64,000 nucleotides of DNA from JAMXLO01 sp963726125 (GCA_963726125.1 CAVSBG010000019.1:62001-126000), one strand, 5' to 3'; shown: positions 35,576 to 44,539, counted from the first letter of the stretch. Program-made: numbers and translations. Notes: generated by a model from the letters alone, not told the origin.

Positions 35576-36787
35576 CTACGCGACGACCGCCTGATAGGTC
35601 AGTACGCGCAACTCGCGCCGGATCGGATACGTGGATGACGGCATCAGCTGTGTCAGCATGATCACCGCCATGTCTTCCACCGGATCGATCCAGAACGCCG
35701 TGCTGGCCGCACCGCCCCACGCGTACTCGCCGGCGGACCCCAGGATCTGCGCCTGCGCCGGATCGAGCGTGACCGAAAAGCCGAGACCGAAGCCGATGCC
35801 GGCATACGACGATTCAGAGAACCGCGGCTGCCCCATGGCCGCCATGTCGCCGCGCAGGTGGTTGGACGTCATCAGCGCTACAGTCTTGCGCCCGAGCAGA
35901 CGCACCCCGCCGAGTTCGCCTCTGTTCAACATCATCTGGCAGAACCGCATGTAGTCGTCCGCCGTGGACACCAATCCACCGCCACCCGAGCAGATTTTTC
36001 GTTGCGAGCCGAAGGGACTCTTTTGCGGATCGTCGATCAGCATCAGCCGGCCATCGGCCGTGCTCGTGTAGTTGGCGGCAAAACGGGCGATCTTGTCGGC
36101 CGGCACGTGGAAGGCGGTATCGACCATGCCCAATGGACCGGTCACACGCTCGCGCAGGAACTCATCGAACGGCTGGCCCGAGATCACCGCGACAAGGTGC
36201 CCCAGCACGTCGGTCGCAATGCTGTAGTTCCACTCCGCCCCCGGCTGCGCGATCAGCGGAATGCCGGCCGCGATTTCGACCACCTCGCCCAGCGTCTTGT
36301 CGGAGGTCTGGAAATCCACGCCACGATCGCGGTACTGCGCATCGACCGGCGTCGCCTCCATGAAGCCGTAGGTCAGCCCGGACGTGTGCGTCAGCAGATC
36401 GCGGAACGTGATGTCGCGTTCGGCCGGCACTGTTTCCAGCTTGCCGCGCATGCCACCGACGTAGACGCGCATATCCTTGAAGTACGGCAGGAACCGTGCG
36501 ATCGGATCGTCGAGCTGAAAGCGGCCTTCCTCGTACAGCATCATGATCGCGGTCGAGGTCAACGGCTTGGTCATCGAGTAGAACCGGAAGATCGTATCCG
36601 GCGCCAGCCGCACCTCGCGCTTGACGTCCGCCATGCCGCAGACATCGAAGTGCACGACCTTGCCGTGGCGTGCGACCATGGTGATCAGGCCCGGCAGTTT
36701 GCCCTCATGCACCCAGCGCTGCGCCCACGCGGTGACGCGCGTCAGCCGTTCCGAGGACAGACCGACATCGTCGGGTTTCGCCAGCAT
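35576..36787 (-). CDS. serine hydrolase of the class C beta-lactamase-like family
   Basis: The 403-aa protein has the SxxK motif in RFYSMTKPLTS (around residue 65), a Tyr motif YSIATDVLG, and WGGAASTAFWIDP near the C-terminus standing in for the KTG-like box. These serine esterases/DD-peptidase-like enzymes hydrolyse esters or small amides. ATG at 36787 is preceded by CAGGAGCA. It follows an MFS gene by 17 bases and belongs to a three-gene operon with it and a K+ channel, which hints at uptake and hydrolysis of the same compound. No signal peptide, so cytoplasmic. Confidence 0.88.
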   Translation of the reverse strand: MLAKPDDVGLSSERLTRVTAWAQRWVHEGKLPGLITMVARHGKVVHFDVCGMADVKREVRLAPDTIFRFYSMTKPLTSTAIMMLYEEGRFQLDDPIARFLPYFKDMRVYVGGMRGKLETVPAERDITFRDLLTHTSGLTYGFMEATPVDAQYRDRGVDFQTSDKTLGEVVEIAAGIPLIAQPGAEWNYSIATDVLGHLVAVISGQPFDEFLRERVTGPLGMVDTAFHVPADKIARFAANYTSTADGRLMLIDDPQKSPFGSQRKICSGGGGLVSTADDYMRFCQMMLNRGELGGVRLLGRKTVALMTSNHLRGDMAAMGQPRFSESSYAGIGFGLGFSVTLDPAQAQILGSAGEYAWGGAASTAFWIDPVEDMAVIMLTQLMPSSTYPIRRELRVLTYQAVVA

Positions 36788-36803
36788 CGCTTGCTCCTGT
36801 GGT

Positions 36804-38015
36804 TCAGGCCGGCGCCACGCGGCGCACACTGCGACTCAGCAGCGCGAGAGCAATACCGGCGTTGAGCACGTTCCACAACGCGCCATTGGCGAACGCCGCG
36901 CGATACGATCCGGTAACATCGAAGATCACGCCCGAGATCCAGCCGCCGAACGCCATGCCGAACAAGGTCGCCATGATCACCACGCCGAATCGCACACCGG
37001 CTTCGCGCGCGGGCAGGTATTCGCGGATGATGATCGCGTAGCAGGGAACGATGCCGCCTTGCACCAATCCGAACAGCCCCGAGATCGCAAACAGTGGAGC
37101 AAGTCCGCTGAAGCCGAGATACAGCAGCAGCGCCAGCATCTGCCCCACCGACCCGATCAGCAGCGTCGGCAGTCCGCCGATCCGATCAGCGATAAAGCCG
37201 GACCCGATGCGGCTGACGATGCCGAGGCCCAGCATCACCGACAGCATCTCCGCGCCACGTGTCACGCCGTAGCCGAGGTCACCGCAATACGCGACGATAT
37301 GAACCTGCGGCATCGACATAGCGACACAGCAGCAGAAGCCGGCGACCGCCAGCAGGGCCTGCAACGCACCCGGCGACAAGCCAAGCGAAGCCGAGGCCGG
37401 GAAGGCACGTTGCGACACGCCGTGCTGCTGCACCGGCGTCCTGCGTCGCAATGCCAGCGACAGCGGGATCATCGCCGCCGCGCACACCACGCCGATTCCG
37501 AGATACGTCTCCCGCCAACCGGCCGTCTGCACGAAGTGCTGCACGATCGGCGGCCAGATCGTTCCGGCAACATAGTTCCCCGATGCCGCGATCGCCACGG
37601 CGATGCCGCGCCGCCGAACGAACCAGTGCGAGATGTCGGCCACCATCGGCCCGAAGGTCGTGGCGCCGCCGATCGCGATCAGCACGCCATGGATCAGTGC
37701 GAATTGCCACAGACTGCCGGCCTCCGCCGCCGCGACATAGCCGAGGCTGAGCGAAACCGCCCCGATCAGTGCCGGCACCATGATGCCGAAGCGATCCGCC
37801 ATCCGCCCCATCACCACGCCACCTGCGCCGAACCCGATCATTGCGAGCGTATAGGGCAGCGAGGCGGTGGCACGGTCGACGCCGAATTCGGCCTGCACCG
37901 CCGGCAGTACGACGACCACCGACCACAGGCTGATCCCGCCGATGGTGCTGAGCATGGCGCAGATGCCCAGGCGCAGCCAGGAATAGGCGGAATCGGTGTC
38001 CGCGTCGGTCAACAC
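36804..38015 (-). CDS. MFS transporter
   Basis: The 403-aa protein has about 12 predicted hydrophobic segments. It resembles the monocarboxylate/oxalate-formate antiporter-like branch (WSVVVVLPAVQAEFGVDR, GRMADRFG between TM2 and TM3, GFIADRIGG in the second half). The start used is GTG at 38015, overlapping the K+ channel stop by a few bases. It lies in one operon with the channel and the serine hydrolase. Likely imports or exports an organic acid or ester across the inner membrane. Confidence 0.85.
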   Translation of the reverse strand: MLTDADTDSAYSWLRLGICAMLSTIGGISLWSVVVVLPAVQAEFGVDRATASLPYTLAMIGFGAGGVVMGRMADRFGIMVPALIGAVSLSLGYVAAAEAGSLWQFALIHGVLIAIGGATTFGPMVADISHWFVRRRGIAVAIAASGNYVAGTIWPPIVQHFVQTAGWRETYLGIGVVCAAAMIPLSLALRRRTPVQQHGVSQRAFPASASLGLSPGALQALLAVAGFCCCVAMSMPQVHIVAYCGDLGYGVTRGAEMLSVMLGLGIVSRIGSGFIADRIGGLPTLLIGSVGQMLALLLYLGFSGLAPLFAISGLFGLVQGGIVPCYAIIIREYLPAREAGVRFGVVIMATLFGMAFGGWISGVIFDVTGSYRAAFANGALWNVLNAGIALALLSRSVRRVAPA

Positions 38016-38374
38016 GTTGGAGCGTTCCTTCCCTGGTGGTCGTGCGGTTTCGACCGATCAGCCTCGGCGACGACATTCAGTGCCTTGACTCCGACCGCGA
38101 CGACAAGGCCGGTGAGCAGGATTCCACCGATACCAATCAAGATGGAGAGGATCCGGCCGGCCACGGCGCGCGGCACGAAGTCGCCGTAGCCGATGGTCAG
38201 GCCGATAATGATCGTGAACCAGAGCGAATCGCCCCCACGGCCCCCCTCGATCAGGCCAACGAAGAAGTCGAGAACGATCTGATAGATGAGCAACCCGGAG
38301 AAGTCTGGCCAGACGACGTGCACCTCGTGCCGCAACGCCCTGGCGAACCGGCGGCGCATCTCGACCGATCTCAT
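38009..38374 (-). CDS. two-TM potassium channel
   Basis: The 121-aa protein has two hydrophobic helices flanking the selectivity filter TIGYGDF (around residue 60), the Ion_trans_2 layout of KcsA-like channels, with no attached RCK domain. It would form a tetrameric K+ pore in the inner membrane. GGGAGA lies about nine bases before ATG 38374. It is first in the operon with the MFS transporter. Having a simple channel there is unusual but coordinates overlap, so expression is linked. Confidence 0.87.
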   Translation of the reverse strand: MRSVEMRRRFARALRHEVHVVWPDFSGLLIYQIVLDFFVGLIEGGRGGDSLWFTIIIGLTIGYGDFVPRAVAGRILSILIGIGGILLTGLVVAVGVKALNVVAEADRSKPHDHQGRNAPTC

Positions 38375-38641
38375 AGAGTGGATCTCCCGTCAGCCGCACG
38401 GTCGGGCTGCATCCTTGCCCGGCGCAGATGCGTGGAGACGCCCAGAGTTGAAGAGACTGATCAGAGCCTTCCTGCGCCGCGACGGAGGTTGCTCACTTTA
38501 GCATCCGTGCGGCGTTGGTTTGCGACAGTCATCAGAGCCCCGCTGTCTTCACCGGCCGAACGGATCTAGAATTCGTGCGATGGCCGCCTGAAGGCCGGCC
38601 GCCGATACGGAGCCGGCCACAGGGCTTGGCAACATTGCCGG

Positions 38642-39427
38642 TCATTTTCGCTCGACCCCATCGTCGTTGTTGACTGCGATTCGTAGGTATTTAATTATCA
38701 CTTTGTCCATATTGGCATTTGCCTCAATTCTTTGCAGGGCGACAGAAGTCTTATACATATAGGCATATGCGCCGACTGTCTCAATACGCAGAGAAATTTT
38801 TAGTTGTCCTGTCGTTTTGCTTGCGTGGCTTGATTTCCACTGCAACATTTCTGTCGTTTCCGTCTCGTACAATTCCGTCGGATGAGTTGCGCCAAATCGC
38901 GTCCGTGTCGAGCCATCCGGGGTGTCGGTCTTCTTGGTACGGCCGCCATAGGTGTAGCTTGCGTCCCGATGATGCTGTCCGGACACTGTGATCGCCAGAG
39001 CCTCGGACTTGACACCGCTGCTCGTGGTGGCCTCACCCGACCAGTCACCGCTTTTGAGTTGCAATTGGTTGGAGCTGTCAGCGGTCATATGGTCACGATT
39101 TGTCTTACCGTGGCTGCCCCACGGTCCTGACTTTCCGGTCAGATCGCCGTATGGGGCGACATCCCATTTGTTCAGATCGTCATCATCGGTCCGATCCACA
39201 CGAGTACGATCGACGTTTCCGGCCTTCTTGCCTGGCTTTTTCGAGGCATGCATTCTTCCGGCATTCTTGAACCGGACGAACTGCTCGTCATTGAGGGTGA
39301 CGGCATCTATTTTCGCTGGTTTTGGCAGACCGAGCGTATTGTTCTTTTCAGCCTCGGTTATGTATTTAATGAGATCGCCCCCATTTGACCCGTGACATAT
39401 CTTTGACCCGATGACTGTGACCAACAT
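38642..39427 (-). CDS. uncharacterised protein, 261 aa, atypical composition
   Basis: The intact frame from ATG 39427 (GGGAGGTTACA upstream) reads MLVTVIGSKICHGSNGGDLI, followed by a Lys/Asp/Ser/Thr-rich, low-hydrophobicity body (KKPGKKAGNVDRTRVDRTDDDD, SGQHHRDASYTYGG) and a C-terminal LRIETVGAYAYMYKTSV. No signal peptide, membrane segment or recognisable motif. Codon use and GC are clearly lower than in neighbours, with many AAT/ATT/TTG codons, suggesting recent transfer. It is divergent from a Crp-type regulator with a palindromic operator between them, which may control it. Function unknown. Confidence 0.68.
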   Translation of the reverse strand: MLVTVIGSKICHGSNGGDLIKYITEAEKNNTLGLPKPAKIDAVTLNDEQFVRFKNAGRMHASKKPGKKAGNVDRTRVDRTDDDDLNKWDVAPYGDLTGKSGPWGSHGKTNRDHMTADSSNQLQLKSGDWSGEATTSSGVKSEALAITVSGQHHRDASYTYGGRTKKTDTPDGSTRTRFGATHPTELYETETTEMLQWKSSHASKTTGQLKISLRIETVGAYAYMYKTSVALQRIEANANMDKVIIKYLRIAVNNDDGVERK

Positions 39428-39501
39428 TGTAACCTCCCGCTCGCTTGTCGATGGCGTGGCCGAATTGCTTCCGCGGTGTATCGGACCATGCGAGGACCCA
39501 A

Positions 39502-39517
39502 TGTGACCGTGGTCACG
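39502..39517. promoter_or_regulatory. Crp-like operator, TGTGA-N6-TCACG
   Basis: TGTGACCGTGGTCACG matches the Crp half-site pair TGTGA-N6-TCACA at nine of ten positions. It lies about 75 bp upstream of the unknown gene (start 39427) and about 98 bp upstream of the Crp-family gene (start 39616), whose recognition helix has the RExxxR pattern that reads GTGA. Candidate autoregulatory and divergent control site. Confidence 0.6.
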
Positions 39518-39615
39518 TATTCCTCCAGGAAGTCGCCGGCGGCTTGAGTTGGTGGAGGAATCGGCGATGCTTGCGGGATGCGCACCCTGTTGCGCACGAC
39601 GAACGGGAAGCCGCG

Positions 39616-40326
39616 ATGGGAACACTGGCGCGCGGATGGACCCCGGATCTCGCGGTGCGCCGCGAGGCATTGCGCGGCTGCGCGCTGTTCCGGCCGCTAA
39701 CTCCGCCGGAGCTGGAGGCGGTGCTTGCTCGCGCGGTGATCCAGCGGTTTGAGCGCGGCGCGACGATCATGCGGCGTGGCGATGCCGCAAGCAGCATGGT
39801 CGTGATCCTGCAAGGGCGCGTGCGGATCAGCGTCACGTCTGCCGATGGCACCGAGACCTCGCTTGGCATGCTGGGTGCGGGCGACGTAGTTGGGGAGATG
39901 GCGCTGCTCGACGGCGGCGATCGCAGCGCGGACGTGCTGGCGGCCGAGGACGCCGTGCTCATGACGATCCAGCGCGGCGACTTCCTGCCGCTGCTGGAGA
40001 ACAGCGCCGGCTTGTGCCTGCGCCTGATGCAGCTGCTGTGTACGCGGCTGCGGGAGACCAACCGCTCGGTGGAGGAGATCGCCACGCTCAGTTTGTCGGC
40101 GAGGCTTGGGCGGCTGCTGCTGCGGCTGGCGCGTAGCTACGGCAGCCCGATGGGACATGAGTTGCGCCTGGATCTTCGCTTGTCGCAGAAGGACCTCGCG
40201 ACCTTGGTTGGCGCATCGCGGGAGAAGGTCAATCGGCAACTGCGGCTGTGGCAGGAGAACGGCACGCTGGTGTTCGAGCATGGCTACATTCGCATCTGCA
40301 GGCCGGCCGCTCTGGCGACAGACTGA
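39616..40326 (+). CDS. Crp/Fnr-family transcriptional regulator
   Basis: The 236-aa protein has an N-terminal cyclic-nucleotide-binding domain (ATIMRRGDAASSMVVILQG, then GEMALLDGGDRSADV with the Glu and Arg-Ser that contact cAMP in Crp). A C-terminal winged HTH follows (LSQKDLATLVGASREKVNRQL). The recognition helix SREKVNR keeps the Arg-Glu-x3-Arg spacing of E. coli Crp. No N-terminal Cys set, so it is not an Fnr-type oxygen sensor. ATG at 39616 fits the family. It is followed by mobile element copy B only 38 bp after the stop. Confidence 0.88.
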   Translation: MGTLARGWTPDLAVRREALRGCALFRPLTPPELEAVLARAVIQRFERGATIMRRGDAASSMVVILQGRVRISVTSADGTETSLGMLGAGDVVGEMALLDGGDRSADVLAAEDAVLMTIQRGDFLPLLENSAGLCLRLMQLLCTRLRETNRSVEEIATLSLSARLGRLLLRLARSYGSPMGHELRLDLRLSQKDLATLVGASREKVNRQLRLWQENGTLVFEHGYIRICRPAALATD

Positions 40327-40353
40327 GCGGTACAGGCCGGGATAACGAAGAGG

Positions 40354-40665
40354 CGTGCAGGGGCAGGACAATCGCTTGCGACGGCGGGCGATCGGACCGG
40401 TTCACCCTTGGTCTTGCGTCGTGGCAACCGTGCAGGTGGAACGTCCCGCAAGGTTTTCAGCACGGAGGAAGCAGGGAGGACGTCGAGGCCACGGAGCAGA
40501 ATGCAAATTGTGCTTCGCGCGAAGCGCTTTGAACCCTTACTCCGTGGCCTCAACGTCCTCGCCTTCTTACTCCGTGTTAAGATTCTTCCTGGACTGCGGA
40601 CGCCACAGGTCTCCCTGACTTTCGGACCCAACGGCGGCTTCAAGCGATTGCCCTGCGTGCAGGGG
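40354..40665. mobile_element. MITE-like element, copy B, with 10-bp target duplication
   Basis: The 292-bp element (40364-40655) starts CAGGACAATCGCTTG and ends CAAGCGATTGCCCTG. The two ends are inverted repeats with one mismatch. A perfect direct repeat CGTGCAGGGG flanks it at 40354-40363 and 40656-40665. The centre (40479-40602) is about 85-90 percent identical by eye to copy C. It includes GGCCACGGAG...CTCCGTGGCC arms around GCTTCGCGCGAAGC and the string TCCGTGTTAAGATTCTTCCT. No protein is encoded. Confidence 0.87.
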
Positions 40666-41037
40666 GGCAGGGCATGCCATAGCGCCGCATCTGGGGGCCG
40701 ATGCGGTCTTTGAGTTCAGCGTATGCATCCGCCCGTTTATCTGACGGCAATCGGACGTAGCGTCCGGCGGACCTTTCCGCCGTCGGTCGGCGCCACCGGC
40801 GACGCGCCAAATTCGCAGGCATCGAGAATTGCGAGCCAGGTTTCAGAGCCATGGCCGGCATCGCGGCACTGACCGGTGTAATCAGGGTACGACGACGCCT
40901 TGCCATCATTCCATCAGCGGCAAGATTCGGCGCCGATTGATATCGGCTTTTCTAATAAGATCGATCGCCCACAAAATGCAATGAAAGTCCAGGCAATAGG
41001 CGAGCCGCGGTTGTATTTGCCGACGCTGCGCCGATAT
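40666..41037. other. gene-free stretch upstream of DUF2147 gene
   Basis: No credible gene. The right part (40930-41037) is AT-richer (TTTTCTAATAAGATCG) and probably carries the promoter of the DUF2147 gene. Confidence 0.5.
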
Positions 41038-41053
41038 GCTATCAATAGATAGC
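41038..41053. promoter_or_regulatory. 16-bp palindrome upstream of DUF2147 gene
   Basis: GCTATCAATAGATAGC is a perfect inverted repeat (GCTATC / GATAGC) centred about 30 bp before the start codon, in an AT-rich patch. Position fits a repressor operator. The cognate regulator is unknown. Confidence 0.45.
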
Positions 41054-41075
41054 AGCGCCGAAGCCGAGAGGATCG

Positions 41076-41501
41076 ATGAAGGTATTCATGAGAAGGCGGT
41101 GGTGGCTCGCAGTTTTCTTGTCAGCACTCGCATTGCCCGCCTTTGGCGTTCGAAATGCAGACGCATCATCCATGAACGGAACCTGGAGGATTGAAAATCT
41201 CGTTCTGGAGATTTTCGACTGTCAGCAGTTGGTTTGCGGGCGAATCGTTTGGATCGGCGAAGAGGCCCTCCGCCCGGCACAATGCGGCAAGACAATCGTA
41301 TGGGGCTTGGCACAGACAACGCCGACGGCATGGAATGGCGGCGCGATCCTGGACCCGAAGGACGGAAAGACCTATCGGTTGTCAGCAACTTACCAGCCCG
41401 ACGGCGAGCTCCGCGCGCGTATTTTCCTGGGCATCGAGCCATTGGGGCAAACCAAGATGCTGAAGCGCGTCGACATACATTCTTTCTCGGGTCGCTGCTG
41501 A
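41076..41501 (+). CDS. DUF2147-family exported protein
   Basis: The 141-aa protein has a signal peptide (MRRRWWLAVFLSALALPAFG, cleavage after NADA near residue 31), so periplasmic. The mature part follows the DUF2147 pattern: NGTWRIENLVLEIFDCQQ, LVCGRIVWIG, CGKTIVWGL, DPKDGKTYRLSA and a final LKRVD. Two conserved Cys pairs may form disulfides. GAGAGGATCG precedes the ATG. Family function is unknown; members are small lipocalin-like or beta-sandwich envelope proteins. It seems monocistronic, controlled by the palindrome upstream. Confidence 0.85.
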   Translation: MKVFMRRRWWLAVFLSALALPAFGVRNADASSMNGTWRIENLVLEIFDCQQLVCGRIVWIGEEALRPAQCGKTIVWGLAQTTPTAWNGGAILDPKDGKTYRLSATYQPDGELRARIFLGIEPLGQTKMLKRVDIHSFSGRC

Positions 41502-41561
41502 CGATATAGGTTCCCATCGGGCGATGCTCGACCCCAATGGGACATTGTCGTTCCGGGCGCG

Positions 41562-42026
41562 TCAGATCGGCAGCGGTGCCGCCTTGAGCCGCTCCATCGA
41601 GAAGCGGCTGGTGACGTTTCGCAAAGGTACGGCAGCGATCAGGCGGCGGTAGAACTCGTCGTAGGCGGCGATGTCCGGCACCACCACGTGCATCAGATAA
41701 TCGACATCGCCGCTCATGCGCCAGGCGTCGACGATCTCGGGCATGTTGGCCACGACGCCGGCGAACCGCGTCAGCCAGTCACCGGAATGATCGGCGGCCT
41801 CCACCTCGACGAAGACCGAGACGGGCAGGCCGACCTTGGCCGGATCGATCGTCGCCACCCGCCCGCGGATCACCCCATCCTGCTCCATGCGGCGGATACG
41901 CTTCCAGCACGGGGTCGGCGTCAGGCCTACCTTGGCGGCGATGTCGGCGAGCGACAGCGACGCGTCGGATGCCAGCAGACGCAGGATCTCGCGGTCGAGT
42001 TGGTCCAGTTCCTTGTCGGCAGCCAT
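41562..42026 (-). CDS. Lrp/AsnC-family transcriptional regulator
   Basis: The 154-aa protein has an N-terminal HTH (LDREILRLLASDASLSLADI, then AAKVGLTPTPCWKRIRRMEQ) and a C-terminal RAM ligand-binding domain (VFVEVEAADHSGDW, MSGDVDYLMHVVVPD). It is of the Lrp type that senses amino acids and binds DNA as dimers to octamers. ATG at 42026. The CW in the recognition helix is typical of the Lrp branch. No adjacent amino-acid gene is visible, so targets are elsewhere, apart from probable autoregulation. Confidence 0.9.
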   Translation of the reverse strand: MAADKELDQLDREILRLLASDASLSLADIAAKVGLTPTPCWKRIRRMEQDGVIRGRVATIDPAKVGLPVSVFVEVEAADHSGDWLTRFAGVVANMPEIVDAWRMSGDVDYLMHVVVPDIAAYDEFYRRLIAAVPLRNVTSRFSMERLKAAPLPI

Positions 42027-42126
42027 GCAGGTGAATCCCGTGTGTCATGGGGGAAATAGCAGATGTTTTTGCTCACGGCCACGGATCAGCGGGGAATGAG
42101 AGAAATTAATTCTCCCTGGTCAGCGG

Positions 42127-44340
42127 TCAAGCAGCGCGGCTGGAACTCCTGCCCAGCGCGGCCCCACGGTTGGCGCTGGCGATCGCATGGAGCCCCTGAC
42201 GCACCGCATCGAGCCGAGTGCCGGTGACGACGAGTGGCGCGCAGCCCCCAGCCTCCCATGCCAGCGACGAGAAGTCGGCATGCAACGCGGGGGGCACGCC
42301 GCCATTCGCGAAATGCCGTCGTGAGCCGGTGTCCAGGTAGCTTTCGACCGCCAGACCCTCGGCCAGCAGGATGTCGTGCCGAGCCAGTTCGATATGGAAA
42401 TAATCGATCCGGTCGCGACGCACCTGCCGAATGCTGCGTCCGTTGATCAGGTACTTGACCGGGATCAGCACGTCGTCCGCGAACACCGCGTGGTCCGGTG
42501 ACAGCAAGAGGTCGCGATGTGGACCGGCCTCGCCGAATGCGCCACGGCGGATGCAGACTGGCCAGACGTTGCCCGGCTGGGGATGGCGGCGGCAATCGAC
42601 CTGGCGGTAGCCGATCCAGGTGATGCGAGCGGTGCCGCCCGAGGCGAGAAGCACCGCGTCGCCGGCGGAAAGCGTCTCGACCGGGAGCGCGCCGCGCGGT
42701 GAGGCGATGCGGGTACCGCGGGCGAAGCATTGGACGGTCGTCGTGACGCTGCCGGGAAAGTTGACGTTGTCGAGGGTAATAGCCCCGGGCGGACTGACAG
42801 CGTCGCCAAGTACAGTGGAAGCGACGCCAATCTGACCGGTGACTTCCTGGGCAACAACCGTGCCGGCATTCACCGCGATGGTTCCGGCCGAAATCAGGTC
42901 CACCGTACCACCGAGCATCGCGCCGCCGTTCATCGTGATGTCGCCGGCGGACAGCGTGCTACCGTTGAACTCGATCGTCCCGGCATCAAGCGTGAAGTCG
43001 CCAGTGACAGCGAGGTTGGCGTCCAGCACCAGCGTCGCATCCGGTGCATCGATCACCAGCGAATGGATCGTCTGCGCAGTCTCCAGGGTAATGGTGTAGG
43101 TGCCGGGGGTGGTGATCGCGACGTCATCGCTCGCCTGGGGTGGGAACGCGTCAAGCAGGTTCGCTGGCTCGGTATAGGCATGGCCCCAGTGGAAACCCGA
43201 GGCCCATTCGCCATCGGTCGGCGTTTCCCATACCACAGGATCGGATGGGATAGCCGGTGGCAGGTAGCTATAGCTCACCGCAACGGTCGCCCCATCCTGC
43301 GCGAACAGGAGGGCCGACATATCGCCTGGCCCGTCGACCGTCGCGGTACCCGTGGTGGTGATTGGCACCTCGACTGTGCCCTGCCCGATAAATGCTGACA
43401 GGACATTGGGGTCGGAGATCTCACCGAGGTTCGAAACTGCCGCCGTCAGCCCCGGCGCGAAACTGCTCGCACCCTCCGCAAGTTGCAGATTGGCGCTGAC
43501 CTGAGGCGCGACAGACAGCAGTGAGCCGAATGACACGACAGCCGTCTGTGTCGTCGAGATCGCGGCCGTGGAGGTCGCCTCGTTCGTCAGTCTGGCGATG
43601 GCCGCAATATCACCGGTGAGCGTAACGTTCACGGCGACCAATGTGCCGAGCTGTGGATTGAATTGCGCCACCGCCGCATTGCTGTTCCAGCCCGTGGTCT
43701 GATCACCGAACTGGAATGTCTGGGCAGCCGTGGTGACCGCGCCTGACGGCAGGGCACTGAGACCAAGTACCGGCTCGGAAATAGTGGTCACTGAGCCGCC
43801 GCTATCGCCGTAGAATCCACCGCTGAACGGCGGGACGTAGCTATATTGCAGCGAGGCGACCGCTCCGCTGGAGGCGCCGGTCAAAACCAGCATGTTGGCC
43901 GGGCCGGTCACGTGGAGACTGGTGACATCGGCAACTGCCAGCGGAACGCCGTCCGTGCCGACGAAATTTCCTAAATCGACACCACTCAGCGGACCGCTGT
44001 CGGATGTCCCCGTTCCGGCCAAGGCAAGCGAGACACTGCCGCCGTTCGCGACGACGCTGCCCGAATTGGACGCACGCGCGACCACGGCGTCCAACACGAA
44101 GCCAGCAGGGCTTTGCGCGGAGACGTAGTCGGACAGCGCCGCTGTCACCGTCGCCGGCAACGGACCGCCGTCCACGACCGAAACGTTACCAATAGCATCC
44201 GCGGCAAGGCCAACATCGACCGACGTCAACGTACCGAGTGACGGATCGAACTGGCCAAAAGTAACCATCTGCTGCCAGTTATCCGGTGTGTCGCCGATCG
44301 TCTGGTATTGCTTTATTGTTGTCTGGATCGGCTGGCTCAT
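42127..44340 (-). CDS. Hint-domain protein with two choice-of-anchor-E-like repeats
   Basis: In this 737-aa protein, residues 1-190 and about 205-390 are two related beta-rich modules, each opening with a short motif (TFGQFDPSLGTLTSVDV; AVAQFNPQLGTLVAVNV) as in choice-of-anchor E domains. Then comes a short beta-helical stretch (TPGTYTITLETAQTIHSLV). A Hint module begins at Cys538 (CFARGTRIASPRGALPVETL) with LLLSPDHAVFADD. The starting Cys and the His of SPDH are present. The ATG at 44340 is chosen since homology starts just after. Probably exported and self-processing; no standard signal peptide. It is related to the Hint protein at 33784 in the Hint part only. Confidence 0.85.
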   Translation of the reverse strand: MSQPIQTTIKQYQTIGDTPDNWQQMVTFGQFDPSLGTLTSVDVGLAADAIGNVSVVDGGPLPATVTAALSDYVSAQSPAGFVLDAVVARASNSGSVVANGGSVSLALAGTGTSDSGPLSGVDLGNFVGTDGVPLAVADVTSLHVTGPANMLVLTGASSGAVASLQYSYVPPFSGGFYGDSGGSVTTISEPVLGLSALPSGAVTTAAQTFQFGDQTTGWNSNAAVAQFNPQLGTLVAVNVTLTGDIAAIARLTNEATSTAAISTTQTAVVSFGSLLSVAPQVSANLQLAEGASSFAPGLTAAVSNLGEISDPNVLSAFIGQGTVEVPITTTGTATVDGPGDMSALLFAQDGATVAVSYSYLPPAIPSDPVVWETPTDGEWASGFHWGHAYTEPANLLDAFPPQASDDVAITTPGTYTITLETAQTIHSLVIDAPDATLVLDANLAVTGDFTLDAGTIEFNGSTLSAGDITMNGGAMLGGTVDLISAGTIAVNAGTVVAQEVTGQIGVASTVLGDAVSPPGAITLDNVNFPGSVTTTVQCFARGTRIASPRGALPVETLSAGDAVLLASGGTARITWIGYRQVDCRRHPQPGNVWPVCIRRGAFGEAGPHRDLLLSPDHAVFADDVLIPVKYLINGRSIRQVRRDRIDYFHIELARHDILLAEGLAVESYLDTGSRRHFANGGVPPALHADFSSLAWEAGGCAPLVVTGTRLDAVRQGLHAIASANRGAALGRSSSRAA

Positions 44341-44445
44341 CGACAGCACTTTAGCCGCCGCGCAGCACCTGCGCAACGATTGTGGTGTGGCAACTACGGG
44401 ACATTCGGGTGAAGGCGGAATGCCTCCGGCGGTCGACCACGCCAA

Positions 44446-44531
44446 ACTCCTCTCCCGCGTAGCGGGGGAGGTAGGGAGGGGGTCTTCCGTATGGAAGCGT
44501 CCCCCCTCCCCCGCTGCGCGGGAGAGGGAGC
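44446..44531. repeat. GC-rich palindromic repeat
   Basis: Arms CTCCTCTCCCGCGTAGCGGG and CCCGCTGCGCGGGAGAGGG flank a short spacer with its own CTTCCGTATGGAAG hairpin. It lies between bolA and the Hint gene and may terminate bolA transcripts. Confidence 0.75.
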
Positions 44532-44539
44532 CTACGCAA

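Noticed and set aside
36621..38189. Long plus-strand open frame over MFS and serine hydrolase genes
   Set aside because: Antisense shadow; no ribosome site or family pattern.
40666..40909. Minus-strand small open frame after mobile element copy B
   Set aside because: Arg/Pro-rich without start context or recognisable pattern, likely spurious.
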